DNA of 64,000 nt, taken from positions 1-64,000 of the forward strand of contig NZ_PNRE01000043.1 in NCBI RefSeq assembly GCF_002879645.1, written 5' to 3'. Below the pieces are notes generated by a model. The model made no database searches, was not told the origin of the DNA, and was given only the letters and a program-made list of their open reading frames with translations. This document shows positions 29,347 through 38,892 of the stretch, piece by piece; position 1 is the first letter of the stretch; each line of letters opens with the position of its first letter. The position numbers and the translations under genes are program-made. This stretch comes from Halomonas heilongjiangensis (GTDB taxonomy: Bacteria; Pseudomonadota; Gammaproteobacteria; Pseudomonadales; Halomonadaceae).

Positions 29347-29747
29347 GGTGCTCCTCCGTCGTCACGGGATGGCGGCCAGGGCGCCGCCCCTTCTTGTAAT
29401 GAAATCATCGTGATGTCGCCGATGATGGCGATTGCCAGCCGGGCGACTCGGCCTGCGGCGGGCGAAGGCCGCGGAGCCGGCGTCATTTGCGGATACCTTG
29501 CCTGCCAATTAGTCTCTCTTGCAACTACAAAGACGTCATGACAGCTTGAACTTAAGTCTAATCACGGCTTCGGCTCCAGCTATCACAATGACTTATCGAG
29601 ATCCAGGCGCCGTGATATCGCCAGCAGGCGCGGTGATGACTGGACAACCAGTTTCAATAGCAACTATTATCTTGCCACTGGCCGATCCCATGGCAGAGAC
29701 AATGACGACCGGGCCAAGCCCGACGACCCGACGACACCGGAGGAACC
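29347..29747. promoter_or_regulatory. Divergent control region between dctP and the MBL/mhaAB/hmg operon
   Basis: About 400 bases holding the promoters of both divergent operons. It is A+T-richer between 29500 and 29680. A short dyad AATAG-CAA-CTATT (29656-29668) has the 13-bp size of many MarR operators and lies 80 bases before the plus-strand ATG. An RBS GGAGGAA precedes the ATG at 29748. I see no convincing gene here. Confidence 0.4.
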
Positions 29748-30716
29748 ATGAGCAAGAAATTCGCCTCGCACGCCGATACCGAAGAGAAGCAGGTCAGCTT
29801 CACCAGGCTGGCCGAAGGCCTCTATGCCTATACCGCAGAGGGCGATCCCAACACCGGCATCGTCATCGGCGACGACAGCGTGATGGTCATCGACACCCAG
29901 GCCACTCCGATCATGGCCCAGGACGTCATCCGCCGGATCCGCGAGGTCACCGACCTGCCGATCAAGCACGTGGTGATGACCCACTACCACGCCGTGCGCG
30001 TGCTGGGGGCCTCCGCCTATGACGCCGAGAACATCTACGCCAGCCAGGCCACCTATGACCTGATCGTGGAGCGCGGCCAGCAGGACTACGAGTCCGAGGT
30101 CGGCCGCTTCCCGCGCCTGTTCAAGGGCGTCGACTCCGTGCCCGGCCTGACCTGGCCGAACATCGTCTTCCAGCGGGAACTGACGGTGTTCATGGGCAAG
30201 CGCGAGGTGCGCATCATCCACCTGGGCCGTGGCCACACCAAGGGCGACACCATCGTCTGGCTGCCCGAGGAGCAGGTGATGTTCTCCGGCGACCTGGTCG
30301 AGTACGGCGCCACCCCCTACACCGGGGATGCCTACCACGAGGACTGGCCCGCCACCCTGGACCGCCTGCAGGCGATGGCCCCGCAGAAGCTGGTGCCGGG
30401 CCGCGGCGACGCCCTGCAGACCCCGGAACAGTGCCAGGAGGCCATCCAGGGCACCCGCGACTTCCTCGCCGACATGTACGAGAGCGTCAAGGCCGGCAAG
30501 GCCGCCGGCAAGCCCCTTTCCGAGTGCTATGCCGAGACCTACGCCAGGCTCAAGCCGAAATATGGCCACTGGGTGATCTTCGATCACTGCCTGCCGTTCG
30601 ACATCACCCGCTGCTATGACGAGGCCGGTGGCGAGCACCCCGACCCGCGCATCTGGACCGCCGAGCGTGACAACGAGATGTGGCACTCGCTGCAGGACGT
30701 CGTCGAGAACCAGTAA
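29748..30716 (+). CDS. Metallo-beta-lactamase-fold protein with altered metal motif
   Basis: 322 residues. The N-terminal core has the MBL fold pattern: TGIVIGDDSVMVIDTQATP, then the position of the HxHxDH motif, then IIHLGRGHTKGDTIVWLP and MFSGDLVE. The key motif reads TH79-Y-H81-A-V-R84, so the Asp and second-site His are replaced by Val and Arg; only one metal site, or a changed one, can form. It is the first gene of a plus-strand operon with a flavin hydroxylase and homogentisate enzymes. A lactonase or esterase role is possible, and the reaction is unknown. Confidence 0.8.
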   Translation: MSKKFASHADTEEKQVSFTRLAEGLYAYTAEGDPNTGIVIGDDSVMVIDTQATPIMAQDVIRRIREVTDLPIKHVVMTHYHAVRVLGASAYDAENIYASQATYDLIVERGQQDYESEVGRFPRLFKGVDSVPGLTWPNIVFQRELTVFMGKREVRIIHLGRGHTKGDTIVWLPEEQVMFSGDLVEYGATPYTGDAYHEDWPATLDRLQAMAPQKLVPGRGDALQTPEQCQEAIQGTRDFLADMYESVKAGKAAGKPLSECYAETYARLKPKYGHWVIFDHCLPFDITRCYDEAGGEHPDPRIWTAERDNEMWHSLQDVVENQ

Positions 30717-30802
30717 GCCGCTATTTCCATGCCATGCCTGGCGAGCGGCGCCGAGGCAGGTTCGAGGAAACCTGCCCCGGAACCGCCGCGGTCGGAGGAA
30801 CC

Positions 30803-32551
30803 ATGCCAACCACCTACAAGAATCCCGTCTACCCGTATCGACGCCCGCCCGAGCTGGACCGCACGGACGTTCGCCACTGCCCGGTGGTGATCGTCGGCGC
30901 CGGCCCCACCGGCCTCGCCGCCGCCATCGACCTGGCGCAGCAGGGCATCGACAGCGTCGTGCTGGACGACAACAACACCGTGAGCGTCGGCTCGCGGGCG
31001 ATCTGTTTCGCCAAGCGCACCCTGGAGATCCTCGACCGCCTCGGGTGCGCCCAGCCCATGCTCGACAAGGGCGTGACCTGGCAGCGCGGCCGCGTCTTCT
31101 TCCAGGAACGCGAGATCTACGAGTTCGACCTGCTGCCCGAGGATGGCCATCGCGTGCCGGCCTTCATCAATCTGCAGCAGTACTACTTCGAGGAATACCT
31201 GGTCGACCGCGCCGGCGAGCTTGCCGAGCGGATCGACCTGCGCTGGAAGCACAGGGTCACCTCGGTGGACAGCCAACCGGACCGCACCCTGGTCGCGGTG
31301 ACCACCGAGGACGGCGACTACCGTCTCAGCTGCGACTACCTGCTGGTGGCCGACGGCGCCAACAGCAAGATCCGCGACATGCTGCACCTCGAGAGCAAGG
31401 GCCAGGTCTTTCAGGACCATTTCCTGATCGCCGACGTCATCATGAAGGCCGACTTCCCCACCGAGCGCTGGTTCTGGTTCGACCCGCCCTTCCACCCGGG
31501 CCAGTCGGTGCTGCTGCACAAGCAGCCGGACAACGTCTGGCGCATCGACTTCCAGCTGGGCTGGGACGCCGACCCCGAGGAGGAGAAGAAGGAGGAGAAC
31601 ATTCGCCCCCGGGTGCAGGCGATGCTCGGCGAAGAGGTGGAGTTCGAGCTGGAGTGGGCCAGCGTCTACACCTTCCGCTGCCGCATGATGGACGATTTCA
31701 TCCACAACCGGGTGGTGTTCATGGGCGACGCCGCCCATCAGGTTTCGCCCTTCGGCGCCCGCGGTGCCAACGGCGCCATCCAGAGCACCGACAACCTGGT
31801 GTGGAAGCTGGCCCGGGTGCTCAAGGGACAGGCCCCGGAGGCGCTGCTCGCGACCTACAACACCGAGCGTCAGCAGGGGGCGAAAGAGAACATCCTCAAC
31901 TCGACCCGGGCGACCGACTTCATCACCCCGAAGAGTCGCATCAGCCGGCTGTTCCGCGACACCACCCTGGAACTCGCCGAGCACTATCCCTTCGCCCGCC
32001 GCCTGGTCAACAGCGGCCGGCTGTCGCTGCCCTGCCGCTACGACGGCTCACCGCTCAACGGCCCAGGCGCCGAGGGCCTGCCCCGCGAGCTACGCCCCGG
32101 TAGTCCGGCCAGGGATGCACCGATCCGTCTGGCCGGAGAGGACGCCTGGCTGCTCAACCGGCTCGGCGACCGCTTCGTGCTGCTCCTCGACGGCCGAGTC
32201 GATACCGCCGAGGCCGAGGCGCTGAGCACCGACCTCGCGGGGCTGCTGGATCGCCGGGCCGACCTGGACCTGCTGATCGTCGGCCCCACCCCCCACGCCC
32301 TGACCCAGCTGCCGCGCAGCGTGGTGATCGAGGACGCCGTGGGACTGGTCGGCGAGCGCTACGGGCTGCGTGCCGGTGCCGGCTACCTGATCCGCCCCGA
32401 CCAGCACGTCACCGCCCGCTGGGCCGAGGTCACCGCCGAGGCCGTCGGCGACGCCGTGGACCATGCCCTGGGCGCCCATCTCGATACCCTTCGCGACTCT
32501 CGTCTCGACACTAATTCCAACACCCCGGGAGGCCACCATGCCTCGGCTTGA
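30803..32551 (+). CDS. mhaA: FAD-dependent aromatic hydroxylase, MhaA-like (3-hydroxyphenylacetate 6-hydroxylase large component)
   Basis: 582 residues from the ATG at 30803 with GGAGGAACC upstream. The Rossmann motif VGAGPTGLAAAIDLAQQGID lies at about 31-50 and the flavin GD motif reads VFMGDAAHQVSPFGARGANG near 310, placing it with the MhpA/PheA group of single-chain hydroxylases. It overlaps by 14 bases a 70-residue protein matching the MhaB-type coupling protein. In Pseudomonas putida U, MhaA (about 63 kDa) plus a tiny MhaB convert 3-hydroxyphenylacetate to homogentisate, exactly the substrate of the next enzyme here. The family is firm; the substrate is inferred from context. Confidence 0.8.
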   Translation: MPTTYKNPVYPYRRPPELDRTDVRHCPVVIVGAGPTGLAAAIDLAQQGIDSVVLDDNNTVSVGSRAICFAKRTLEILDRLGCAQPMLDKGVTWQRGRVFFQEREIYEFDLLPEDGHRVPAFINLQQYYFEEYLVDRAGELAERIDLRWKHRVTSVDSQPDRTLVAVTTEDGDYRLSCDYLLVADGANSKIRDMLHLESKGQVFQDHFLIADVIMKADFPTERWFWFDPPFHPGQSVLLHKQPDNVWRIDFQLGWDADPEEEKKEENIRPRVQAMLGEEVEFELEWASVYTFRCRMMDDFIHNRVVFMGDAAHQVSPFGARGANGAIQSTDNLVWKLARVLKGQAPEALLATYNTERQQGAKENILNSTRATDFITPKSRISRLFRDTTLELAEHYPFARRLVNSGRLSLPCRYDGSPLNGPGAEGLPRELRPGSPARDAPIRLAGEDAWLLNRLGDRFVLLLDGRVDTAEAEALSTDLAGLLDRRADLDLLIVGPTPHALTQLPRSVVIEDAVGLVGERYGLRAGAGYLIRPDQHVTARWAEVTAEAVGDAVDHALGAHLDTLRDSRLDTNSNTPGGHHASA

Positions 32552-32750
32552 ACTGACCCCCAACTTCACCGACCCGGACGCCTTCTACGCCGCGCTGACC
32601 GAGCTGCATCGCGAATGCAGCGAGGCACGGAGCGAGCGCATCAACGCCCGCCTGATCCTGCTGCTGGCCAACCATGTCGGCGACCAGCAGGTGCTCGAGG
32701 AGGCCCTGGCCATCGCCGGTCAGGTGGCCGACACGGCCAGCGAACAATAG
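32538..32750 (+). CDS. mhaB: DUF2783 small protein, MhaB-like coupling component
   Basis: 70 residues from the ATG at 32538, behind GGGAGGCCACC and overlapping the hydroxylase gene by 14 bases, so translation is coupled. It is all-helical in appearance ([40 protein letters not shown]), with no cysteines and no membrane segment. Small size, partner and position match the 7-kDa coupling protein MhaB needed for productive hydroxylation in P. putida U. A second, diverged copy lies next to the second hydroxylase at 59180. Confidence 0.75.
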   Translation: MPRLELTPNFTDPDAFYAALTELHRECSEARSERINARLILLLANHVGDQQVLEEALAIAGQVADTASEQ

Positions 32751-32763
32751 CGAGGAACTCCAG

Positions 32764-34071
32764 ATGACCAGCGATCTTCAGTACCAGAGCGGTTTCCGCA
32801 ACCACTTCGCCACCGAGGCCCTGCCCGGCGCCCTGCCCGAAGGCCAGAACTCGCCCCAGCGCTGCGCCTACGGCCTCTATGCCGAGCAGTACACCGGCTC
32901 GGCCTTCACCGCGCCGCGCCATCAGAACCTGCGCAGCTGGCTCTATCGCATCCGCCCCTCGGTGCTCCAGTCCGCCTATCGACCGCTGCCGGAGCGCAAC
33001 GTCGCCACCTCGCCGCTGGCCCGACCGGCCGCCGATCCCAACCAGATGCGCTGGGACCCGCTGCCGATTCCCGATGGGCCCACCGACTTCGTCGACGGCC
33101 TGCTCACCATCGCGGTCAACGGCGATGCCGGCGCCCAGACCGGCTGCGGCGTCCACGTCTACGCCTGCAACCGCGACATGACCGAGCGCTTCTTCTACGA
33201 TGCCGACGGCGAGCTGCTGATCGTGCCGCAGCTCGGTACCCTGCGCCTGCGCACCGAGTTCGGTGATCTGGAAGTCGCCAACGGCGAGATCGCGGTGGTT
33301 CCCCGCGGCATCAAGTTCCAGGTGCGCCTGGCCGAGGGCACGGACGCCGCTCGCGGCTATGTCTGCGAAAACTACGGCAGCCCCCTGGAACTGCCGGGCC
33401 TGGGCCCGATCGGCGCCAACGGTCTGGCCAACCCCCGCGACTTCCTGAGCCCGGTGGCCGCCTACGAGGACGTTCAGGGGGACGTCGAGCTGGTGGCCAA
33501 GTTCTCCGGCCGCTTCTGGGCGACCCGCCTCGACCACTCGCCCCTCGACGTGGTGGCCTGGCACGGCAATGTCGCGCCCTACAAGTACGACCTGGCCCGC
33601 TTCAATACCATCAACACGGTGAGCTTCGACCACCCCGATCCGTCGATCTTCACCGTGCTGACCTCGGCCTCCGACACCCCGGGCATGGCCAACCTCGACT
33701 TCGTGATCTTCCCGCCGCGCTGGATGGTGGCCGAGGGCACCTTCCGCCCGCCCTACTTCCATCGCAACCTGATGAGCGAGTTCATGGGCCTGATCCACGG
33801 CGAGTACGACGCCAAGGCCGAGGGCTTCCTGCCCGGCGGCGCCAGCCTGCACAACTGCATGTCGCCCCACGGCCCGGATGCCGAGACCTTCGAGAAGGCC
33901 AGCCACGCCGAGCTCACGCCCCAGTACCAGGGCGACACCCTGGCCTTCATGTTCGAGAGCCGCTACGTCTACCACCCCACCGAGGCCGCGCTCGAGGCCG
34001 ACTTCCGCCAGCGCGACTACGTGGATGTCTGGTCGACCCTGCGTTCGCACTTCGACCCGAACCAGGCCTGA
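32764..34071 (+). CDS. hmgA: Homogentisate 1,2-dioxygenase
   Basis: 435 residues from the ATG at 32764, 13 bases after the MhaB-like gene. It opens with [19 protein letters not shown] and contains [13 protein letters not shown] and [19 protein letters not shown], which carry the His, Glu and His iron ligands of the family. It cleaves the homogentisate ring to maleylacetoacetate using Fe(II) and oxygen. Length is standard (430-445). Confidence 0.96.
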   Translation: MTSDLQYQSGFRNHFATEALPGALPEGQNSPQRCAYGLYAEQYTGSAFTAPRHQNLRSWLYRIRPSVLQSAYRPLPERNVATSPLARPAADPNQMRWDPLPIPDGPTDFVDGLLTIAVNGDAGAQTGCGVHVYACNRDMTERFFYDADGELLIVPQLGTLRLRTEFGDLEVANGEIAVVPRGIKFQVRLAEGTDAARGYVCENYGSPLELPGLGPIGANGLANPRDFLSPVAAYEDVQGDVELVAKFSGRFWATRLDHSPLDVVAWHGNVAPYKYDLARFNTINTVSFDHPDPSIFTVLTSASDTPGMANLDFVIFPPRWMVAEGTFRPPYFHRNLMSEFMGLIHGEYDAKAEGFLPGGASLHNCMSPHGPDAETFEKASHAELTPQYQGDTLAFMFESRYVYHPTEAALEADFRQRDYVDVWSTLRSHFDPNQA

Positions 34072-34143
34072 TCCGGACTACCCTCACCACATGACGAGCG
34101 AGGTGCAACGGGCCTCGCCCCTGACGACAAGGATCGAGACAAG

Positions 34144-35178
34144 ATGAAACTCGCCACCCTCAAGCTGGACACGACAGAGCATGGCCGCGACGGCGAACTG
34201 CTCGTGGTCTCCCGCGACCTGACCCGCGCCGTCTCCGCCACCGACATCGCCGCCACCCTGCAGCAGGCCATCGAGGCCTGGGAGGCGGTCAGTCCCAAAC
34301 TCGAGGCGCGCTACGCCCAGCTCAACGAGGGCCAGGCCGAGGGCGCCTTCGCCCTCGACCAGGGTGCCCTGCACTCGCCGCTGCCGCGCAGCTACCACTG
34401 GGCCGACGGTTCCGCCTACCTCAACCACGTCAAGCTGGTGCGCCAGGCGCGCAACGCCGAGATGCCCGAGACCTTCTGGACCGACCCGCTGATGTACCAG
34501 GGCGGCGGCGACCGCTTCCTGGCGCCGACCGAGGACATCGAGGCGGTCAGCGAGGAGCACGGCATCGACTTCGAGGGCGAGATCGCGGTGATCACAGACG
34601 ACGTGCCCATGGCGGTGACCCCCGAGCAGGCCGCCGGCCACATCAAGCTGGTGATGCTGGTCAACGACGTCAGCCTGCGCGGGCTGATCCCCGGCGAGCT
34701 GGCCAAGGGCTTCGGCTTCTTCCAGGCCAAGCCCGCCTCGAGCTTCTCGCCGGTCTGCGTGACCCCCGACGAGCTGGGCGACGCCTGGCGGGACGGCCGC
34801 GTCCACCTGCCGCTCACCGTGCACCTGAACGGCGAGAAGTTCGGTGAGCCCGAGGCCGGCCCTGACATGATCTTCGGCTTCCCCGAGCTGGTGGCCCACG
34901 CCGCCCGGACCCGCCACCTGGGTGCCGGCGCCGTGGTCGGTTCCGGCACCGTCTCCAATCCCGACGCCGACGGCGGCCCCGGCAAGCCGATCAGTGACGG
35001 CGGCGTGGGCTACAGCTGCCTGGCCGAGGTGCGCATGGTCGAGCAGATCCTGCACGGCCAGGCGAAGACCCCGTTCATGCGCTTCGGCGACCGGGTACGC
35101 ATCGAGATGTTCGACCGCGCGGGGAACAGCATCTTCGGCGCCATCGATCAGCAGGTGGTGAAATATCAGCCACACTGA
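34144..35178 (+). CDS. hmgB: Fumarylacetoacetase (FAH family)
   Basis: 344 residues. The C-terminal FAH fold shows DFEGEIAVITDDVPM (metal-binding Glu/Asp), VMLVNDVSLRG, GFFQAKPASSFSPVCVTPD and VGSGTVSNPDADGG. It hydrolyses fumarylacetoacetate to fumarate and acetoacetate, the last step of homogentisate breakdown. It is the shorter bacterial form (about 330-345 residues) rather than the roughly 420-residue eukaryote-type enzyme. It lies 72 bases after hmgA. Confidence 0.92.
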   Translation: MKLATLKLDTTEHGRDGELLVVSRDLTRAVSATDIAATLQQAIEAWEAVSPKLEARYAQLNEGQAEGAFALDQGALHSPLPRSYHWADGSAYLNHVKLVRQARNAEMPETFWTDPLMYQGGGDRFLAPTEDIEAVSEEHGIDFEGEIAVITDDVPMAVTPEQAAGHIKLVMLVNDVSLRGLIPGELAKGFGFFQAKPASSFSPVCVTPDELGDAWRDGRVHLPLTVHLNGEKFGEPEAGPDMIFGFPELVAHAARTRHLGAGAVVGSGTVSNPDADGGPGKPISDGGVGYSCLAEVRMVEQILHGQAKTPFMRFGDRVRIEMFDRAGNSIFGAIDQQVVKYQPH

Positions 35179-35365
35179 GCACTACACCCTGGGGGGCGCT
35201 GATTTGTGTCGCGAGCGATGAGAGGCTGGTCGCCGCCGGAGCACAGCAACCGGAGTTGACAGTTTGCTCAATGAGGATTGCGACGGTCCGACGCTTCGGC
35301 ACCGCCGGCGGCCAGGATATCGAGCGCAGCAGCAAATCAGTGTTCCCCTGAAAGGAAGCAGGCAT

Positions 35366-36010
35366 ATGACAACACTCTACGGCTATTTCCGTTCGTCGGC
35401 CGCCTACCGGGTGCGCATCGCCCTGAACCTCAAGGACCTGGAGTACGACCAGGTCCCGGTCAACCTGGTGAAGGGCGAGCAGCGCAGCGAGACCTTCCGC
35501 GCCCATAACCCCCAGGGGCTGGTGCCGGCGCTGGTCACCGACGACGGCACCACCCTGACCCAGTCGCTGGCGATCTGCGAGTACCTCGAGGAACTCCACC
35601 CCAGCCCCTCGCTGCTGCCGCTCGAGCCGGCAGAGCGGGCCCGGGTGCGCGCCCTGGCCCAGTTGGTGGCCAGCGAGATCCACCCGCTCAACAACCTGAG
35701 AGTGCTCAAGTACCTGGTCCATGAGCTGAAGGTGGACGACGAGGCCAAGCTGGCCTGGTATCGCCACTGGGTGACCACCGGCTTCGACGCCCTGGAGGCG
35801 ATGCTCTCCCGGGAGGCGGGCAGCGGCGACTGCTGCCACGGCGACACCCCGACGCTCGCCGACGTCTGCCTGGTGCCCCAGGTGTTCAACGCCGAGCGCT
35901 TCGAGTGCGACCTCACGCCCTACCCGCGGATTCGACGCATCGTCGCCAACTGCCGGGCCCTGCCGGCCTTCCAGCGGGCGGCACCGAGCGAGCAGCCAGA
36001 CGCGAGCTGA
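35366..36010 (+). CDS. maiA: Maleylacetoacetate isomerase (zeta-class GST)
   Basis: 214 residues from the ATG at 35366 with AAAGGAAGC upstream; the longer upstream frame is unlike the family. The start MTTLYGYFRSSAAYRVRIAL is the zeta-class signature; the usual SSCSYRVRIAL has Ala-Ala in place of Cys-Ser, so the glutathione-contacting Ser/Cys pair is partly altered. NPQGLVPALVTDDG and ITQSLAICEYLE-like residues complete the thioredoxin fold. It isomerises maleylacetoacetate to fumarylacetoacetate. It is separated from hmgB by 187 bases that carry an inverted repeat. Confidence 0.9.
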   Translation: MTTLYGYFRSSAAYRVRIALNLKDLEYDQVPVNLVKGEQRSETFRAHNPQGLVPALVTDDGTTLTQSLAICEYLEELHPSPSLLPLEPAERARVRALAQLVASEIHPLNNLRVLKYLVHELKVDDEAKLAWYRHWVTTGFDALEAMLSREAGSGDCCHGDTPTLADVCLVPQVFNAERFECDLTPYPRIRRIVANCRALPAFQRAAPSEQPDAS

Positions 36011-36086
36011 GTTACAATAAGCGAGCTAACGATGTGGGTGCGGCATCCCGACGGATGCCGCGCCCGCTTCTCGTTCCCACACTGCA

Positions 36087-36112
36087 GGGCGCGCCGAGGC
36101 CTCGGCGCGCCC
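36087..36112. repeat. Perfect 26-bp palindrome directly before the MFS gene ribosome binding site
   Basis: The half GGGCGCGCCGAGG (36087-36099) is followed without a spacer by its exact reverse complement CCTCGGCGCGCCC (36100-36112). The AGGGAG Shine-Dalgarno sequence begins 2 bases later and the GTG start is at 36125. As DNA it could be an operator; as RNA it would form a strong hairpin against the ribosome site. A separate 9-bp hairpin, GCGGCATCC-CGAC-GGATGCCGC (36040-36061), lies just upstream and may end maiA transcription, although no T-run follows. Confidence 0.75.
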
Positions 36113-36124
36113 AGGGAGACCCGG

Positions 36125-37330
36125 GTGCTGAGATTGACCTCCACCGCCGTCGTGGCGGTACTCGCGGCGCTGACCGCGCTGGGCCCGCTGGCCACCGACA
36201 TGTACCTGCCCGCCATGCCGGCCATGGCCGAGGCGCTGGGCACCGGCCCCGACCAGGTACAGCTGACCCTGAGCCTCTACATGGCCGGCTTCGCCCTGGC
36301 CCAGCTGTTCTGCGGTCCGATCTCCGACCGCTTCGGCCGCCGGCCGGTGATGATCGCCGGCTTCGCGCTCTTCCTGGTGGCCAGCCTGCTGTGCGCCTTC
36401 GCCCCCAGCATCGAGTGGCTGCTGGCGGGGCGCTTCCTGCAGGCCCTGGGTGGCGCCGCCGGCCCGGTGCTGGGGCGCGCCGCGGTGCGCGACATCTACG
36501 GCCCCCTGGAGGCCGGCCGGGTGCTCTCCTACATGGCCAGCACCATGGCCCTGGCGCCCGCCCTGGCCCCGGTGGTGGGCGCCGGCCTGCTGCTGTTCTT
36601 CGGCTGGGAATCGATCTTCCTGCTGCTGGCGCTCTATGCCGTGGTGATGCTGGCGGTGCTGGCGTGGCTGATGCCGGAGCCGCTGCCCGTGGAGCGCCGC
36701 CAGTCCATCGCGCCGCGCGCCATCCTGGCCAACTACCGCCTGCTGCTCGGCCAGCGCGCCTTCGTCGGCTATACCCTGACCAACGCCGCGGCCTTCGCCG
36801 GGATGTTCGCCTTCCTCTCCGGCTCCTCCTTCGTGCTGATCGAGTTCATGGGCGTGGCGCCGACCCTCTACGGCATGCTCTTCGCGCTGATCGTCGGCGG
36901 CTTCTTCGCCGGCACCCTGCTCAGCGGGCGCTACAGCCGCCGCCTGGGCCATGACCGCCTGATCCATCTGGGCACCCAGATGTGTGCCCTGGGCGGCGGC
37001 ACCATGGCGGCCCTGGCCCTGCTCGGCGTCTTCTCGCCCTGGGCGGTGATCGCCCCCCATATGCTGTTCATGGTCGGCTTCGGCATCGTCATGCCCCAAA
37101 GCATGGCCGGGGCCCTGGCCCCCAACCCGCAGTGTGCCGGGGCCGCCTCCTCGCTGTTCGGCTTCCTGCAGATGACCATCGCCGCGGTGGTCGGTGGCCT
37201 GGTCGGCCAGTTCCACGACGGCACCTCGCACACCATGGCCATCGCCATCGGCCTCGGCGGTGGGTTGGCCCTCGTCGCCTATCTGGGGCTGGTGAAGTCT
37301 GCTCCCCGGGCCATGTCCGCCGCCGACTAG
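36125..37330 (+). CDS. MFS multidrug-type transporter (Bcr/CflA subfamily)
   Basis: 401 residues from a GTG at 36125 with AGGGAG upstream; an ATG further upstream at 36032 would add 31 hydrophilic residues that span the palindrome, so the GTG is preferred. Twelve helices are predicted. The motif GPLATDMYLPAMPAMAEALG and loop FCGPISDRFGRRPVM are typical of the Bcr/CflA drug-resistance group. Such proteins export drugs or small molecules with proton antiport; here it may remove toxic aromatic intermediates, which is inference from its place after maiA. Confidence 0.85.
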   Translation: MLRLTSTAVVAVLAALTALGPLATDMYLPAMPAMAEALGTGPDQVQLTLSLYMAGFALAQLFCGPISDRFGRRPVMIAGFALFLVASLLCAFAPSIEWLLAGRFLQALGGAAGPVLGRAAVRDIYGPLEAGRVLSYMASTMALAPALAPVVGAGLLLFFGWESIFLLLALYAVVMLAVLAWLMPEPLPVERRQSIAPRAILANYRLLLGQRAFVGYTLTNAAAFAGMFAFLSGSSFVLIEFMGVAPTLYGMLFALIVGGFFAGTLLSGRYSRRLGHDRLIHLGTQMCALGGGTMAALALLGVFSPWAVIAPHMLFMVGFGIVMPQSMAGALAPNPQCAGAASSLFGFLQMTIAAVVGGLVGQFHDGTSHTMAIAIGLGGGLALVAYLGLVKSAPRAMSAAD

Positions 37331-37524
37331 CCTCGAAGGCGGGTATGGGGCCAGCCTGGGGGCCGGGGTGTCACGATGGCACGGGGCGTCTTCGCCGTCG
37401 CCCGCTCCCTCCCGTAACGAAAACGTGCCAACGGCGAAGCCATCGGCACGAAGAGCAAGCGTCAAGGAAGACCCCGGGGCACGAGGCCTGGGCGAGCGGT
37501 GCCCGCACCCCGGTTGGCGGCGCC

Positions 37525-38739
37525 CTAGAACTGGAACTGCACGCTGGCCTGGATACGGTGGGCGTCGTCCGACTCGCCGTTGACCCGTTCGATGTCCGAG
37601 TGCTGGTACTCGATACCGGTGGCGAGGCGGTCGTTGATGTCCCAGATCAGGTTGGCATAGGAGTACTGCACCCGGTCCAGCCCGGCCTGGAAGCCGGCGA
37701 TCTCGTCCGGCAGGTCCTGGCTGAAGCGCGAGGCCCCGATGGCGCTGGACCAGTCCGCGCTCCAGCGGTGTTCCAGGGAGATCCCGTAGGCCTGGGAGTC
37801 GACGCTCTCGAGCGAGCCATCGGCGTCGACATAGGCGTCCGGGGTGCGCATTCCCGCCACGGCGTCCGGCACATAGCTGAGGTAGCTGCCCAGGCCGCTG
37901 CCGACGGTGGCATTGGCCTTGAAGGTGGTGGCGCTGCCCAGCGGCAGGGCCAGCTGGGCGGCGACGCCGTAGCCGGTGGTGCGCTCGTCGACGCCGCTGG
38001 TGGCCTCGTTGGTGGAAAACTCGCTGACCAGGGCGGAGATACCGAAGGTCTGGCTGAACTGGTAGCGGGCGGTCAGGGTCGGCAGCCGATTCTCGGTATC
38101 GACCCCGGCGCTGCCGATGGGCGACAGGGCAAAGGAGGGCTCCTCCAGGGAGACCGCGAAGGTGTTGGGGCCGCTGCGGTGGGTATAGCGGACCTGGGAG
38201 GGGCGGCCGGTAGCATAGCCGATGGGGCCGCCCAGCTTGAGGCTCCGCGGCGTGCCGAGGAAGTGCATGAAGTTGGTCCAGCTCTGGCCCGCCAGGAAGC
38301 CACCGAATTCCCCGTAGGCGTGACGCAGGTTGAACTTGCCATCCGGCAGGAAGTGACCCTCCAGGTAGGTGCTCACCGTGCCGTAGTCGGTACGCGTCTG
38401 GGTGCGGAAGTTGAGCCGCGACTCATAGGCGGTGAAGTTGGTACGCCCATCGGTCCGGTTGGCAGGATTGAGCAGCGCCAGCGGGTCGGTGCTGTCGCCC
38501 TGGTCGTAATCGAAGTCGTAGAAGGCATCCAGCTTGATATAGCCACCGAAGGCCACGTCGGTGTTGGTACCGGGAATATTGAAGGTGCTGCGATGATTCC
38601 AGGGCGCTCCGACACGGCTCGGCTCCCCGGTCACCACCGGCTCTCCGGCGGGCACCACATCGTAGGCCTGTGAGGTTGCGGCAACACTCACCCCCGCCGG
38701 CAGCATGATGGCCAGCGCAATAACCTTGTTGTACTTCAT
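37525..38739 (-). CDS. Outer-membrane porin, DcaP-like
   Basis: 404 residues with a signal peptide (MKYNKVIALAIMLPAGVSVA, cleavage near residue 21-25) and an amphipathic beta-barrel ending in QASVQFQF with the terminal Phe needed for BAM insertion. Segments TDVAFGGYIKLDAFYDFDYD, ESRLNFRTQT and GEFGGFLAGQSWTNFMHFLG resemble the DcaP family, which passes dicarboxylates and aromatic acids. Last gene of the minus-strand catabolic series; about 150 bases separate it from the ThDP enzyme, so it may have its own promoter. Confidence 0.85.
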   Translation of the reverse strand: MKYNKVIALAIMLPAGVSVAATSQAYDVVPAGEPVVTGEPSRVGAPWNHRSTFNIPGTNTDVAFGGYIKLDAFYDFDYDQGDSTDPLALLNPANRTDGRTNFTAYESRLNFRTQTRTDYGTVSTYLEGHFLPDGKFNLRHAYGEFGGFLAGQSWTNFMHFLGTPRSLKLGGPIGYATGRPSQVRYTHRSGPNTFAVSLEEPSFALSPIGSAGVDTENRLPTLTARYQFSQTFGISALVSEFSTNEATSGVDERTTGYGVAAQLALPLGSATTFKANATVGSGLGSYLSYVPDAVAGMRTPDAYVDADGSLESVDSQAYGISLEHRWSADWSSAIGASRFSQDLPDEIAGFQAGLDRVQYSYANLIWDINDRLATGIEYQHSDIERVNGESDDAHRIQASVQFQF

Positions 38740-38892
38740 TTGAGACGTTCCTCTTGAACTCGAATGTCAGGACTGTTGTTGTCGGTTCCACTGCGTTGTT
38801 GTCGTCGTTGCCACCTCCCGTGTGTCGTCTTCAGACCAAGGCTTCCCCTACCCCCGGCGGACCGGAGGTCGGATCGTCAGGTCGGGCATCGG

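Noticed and set aside
29519..29747. A small plus-strand gene before the MBL-fold gene
   Set aside because: The frame has no ribosome site, poor composition and runs out of frame into the MBL gene; the stretch is better explained as a divergent promoter region.
36032..36124. Longer N-terminus of the MFS transporter from an upstream ATG
   Set aside because: The extra residues are Arg/Cys-rich, encoded by the hairpin and palindrome, and lack a ribosome site; the GTG at 36125 has AGGGAG at the right distance.
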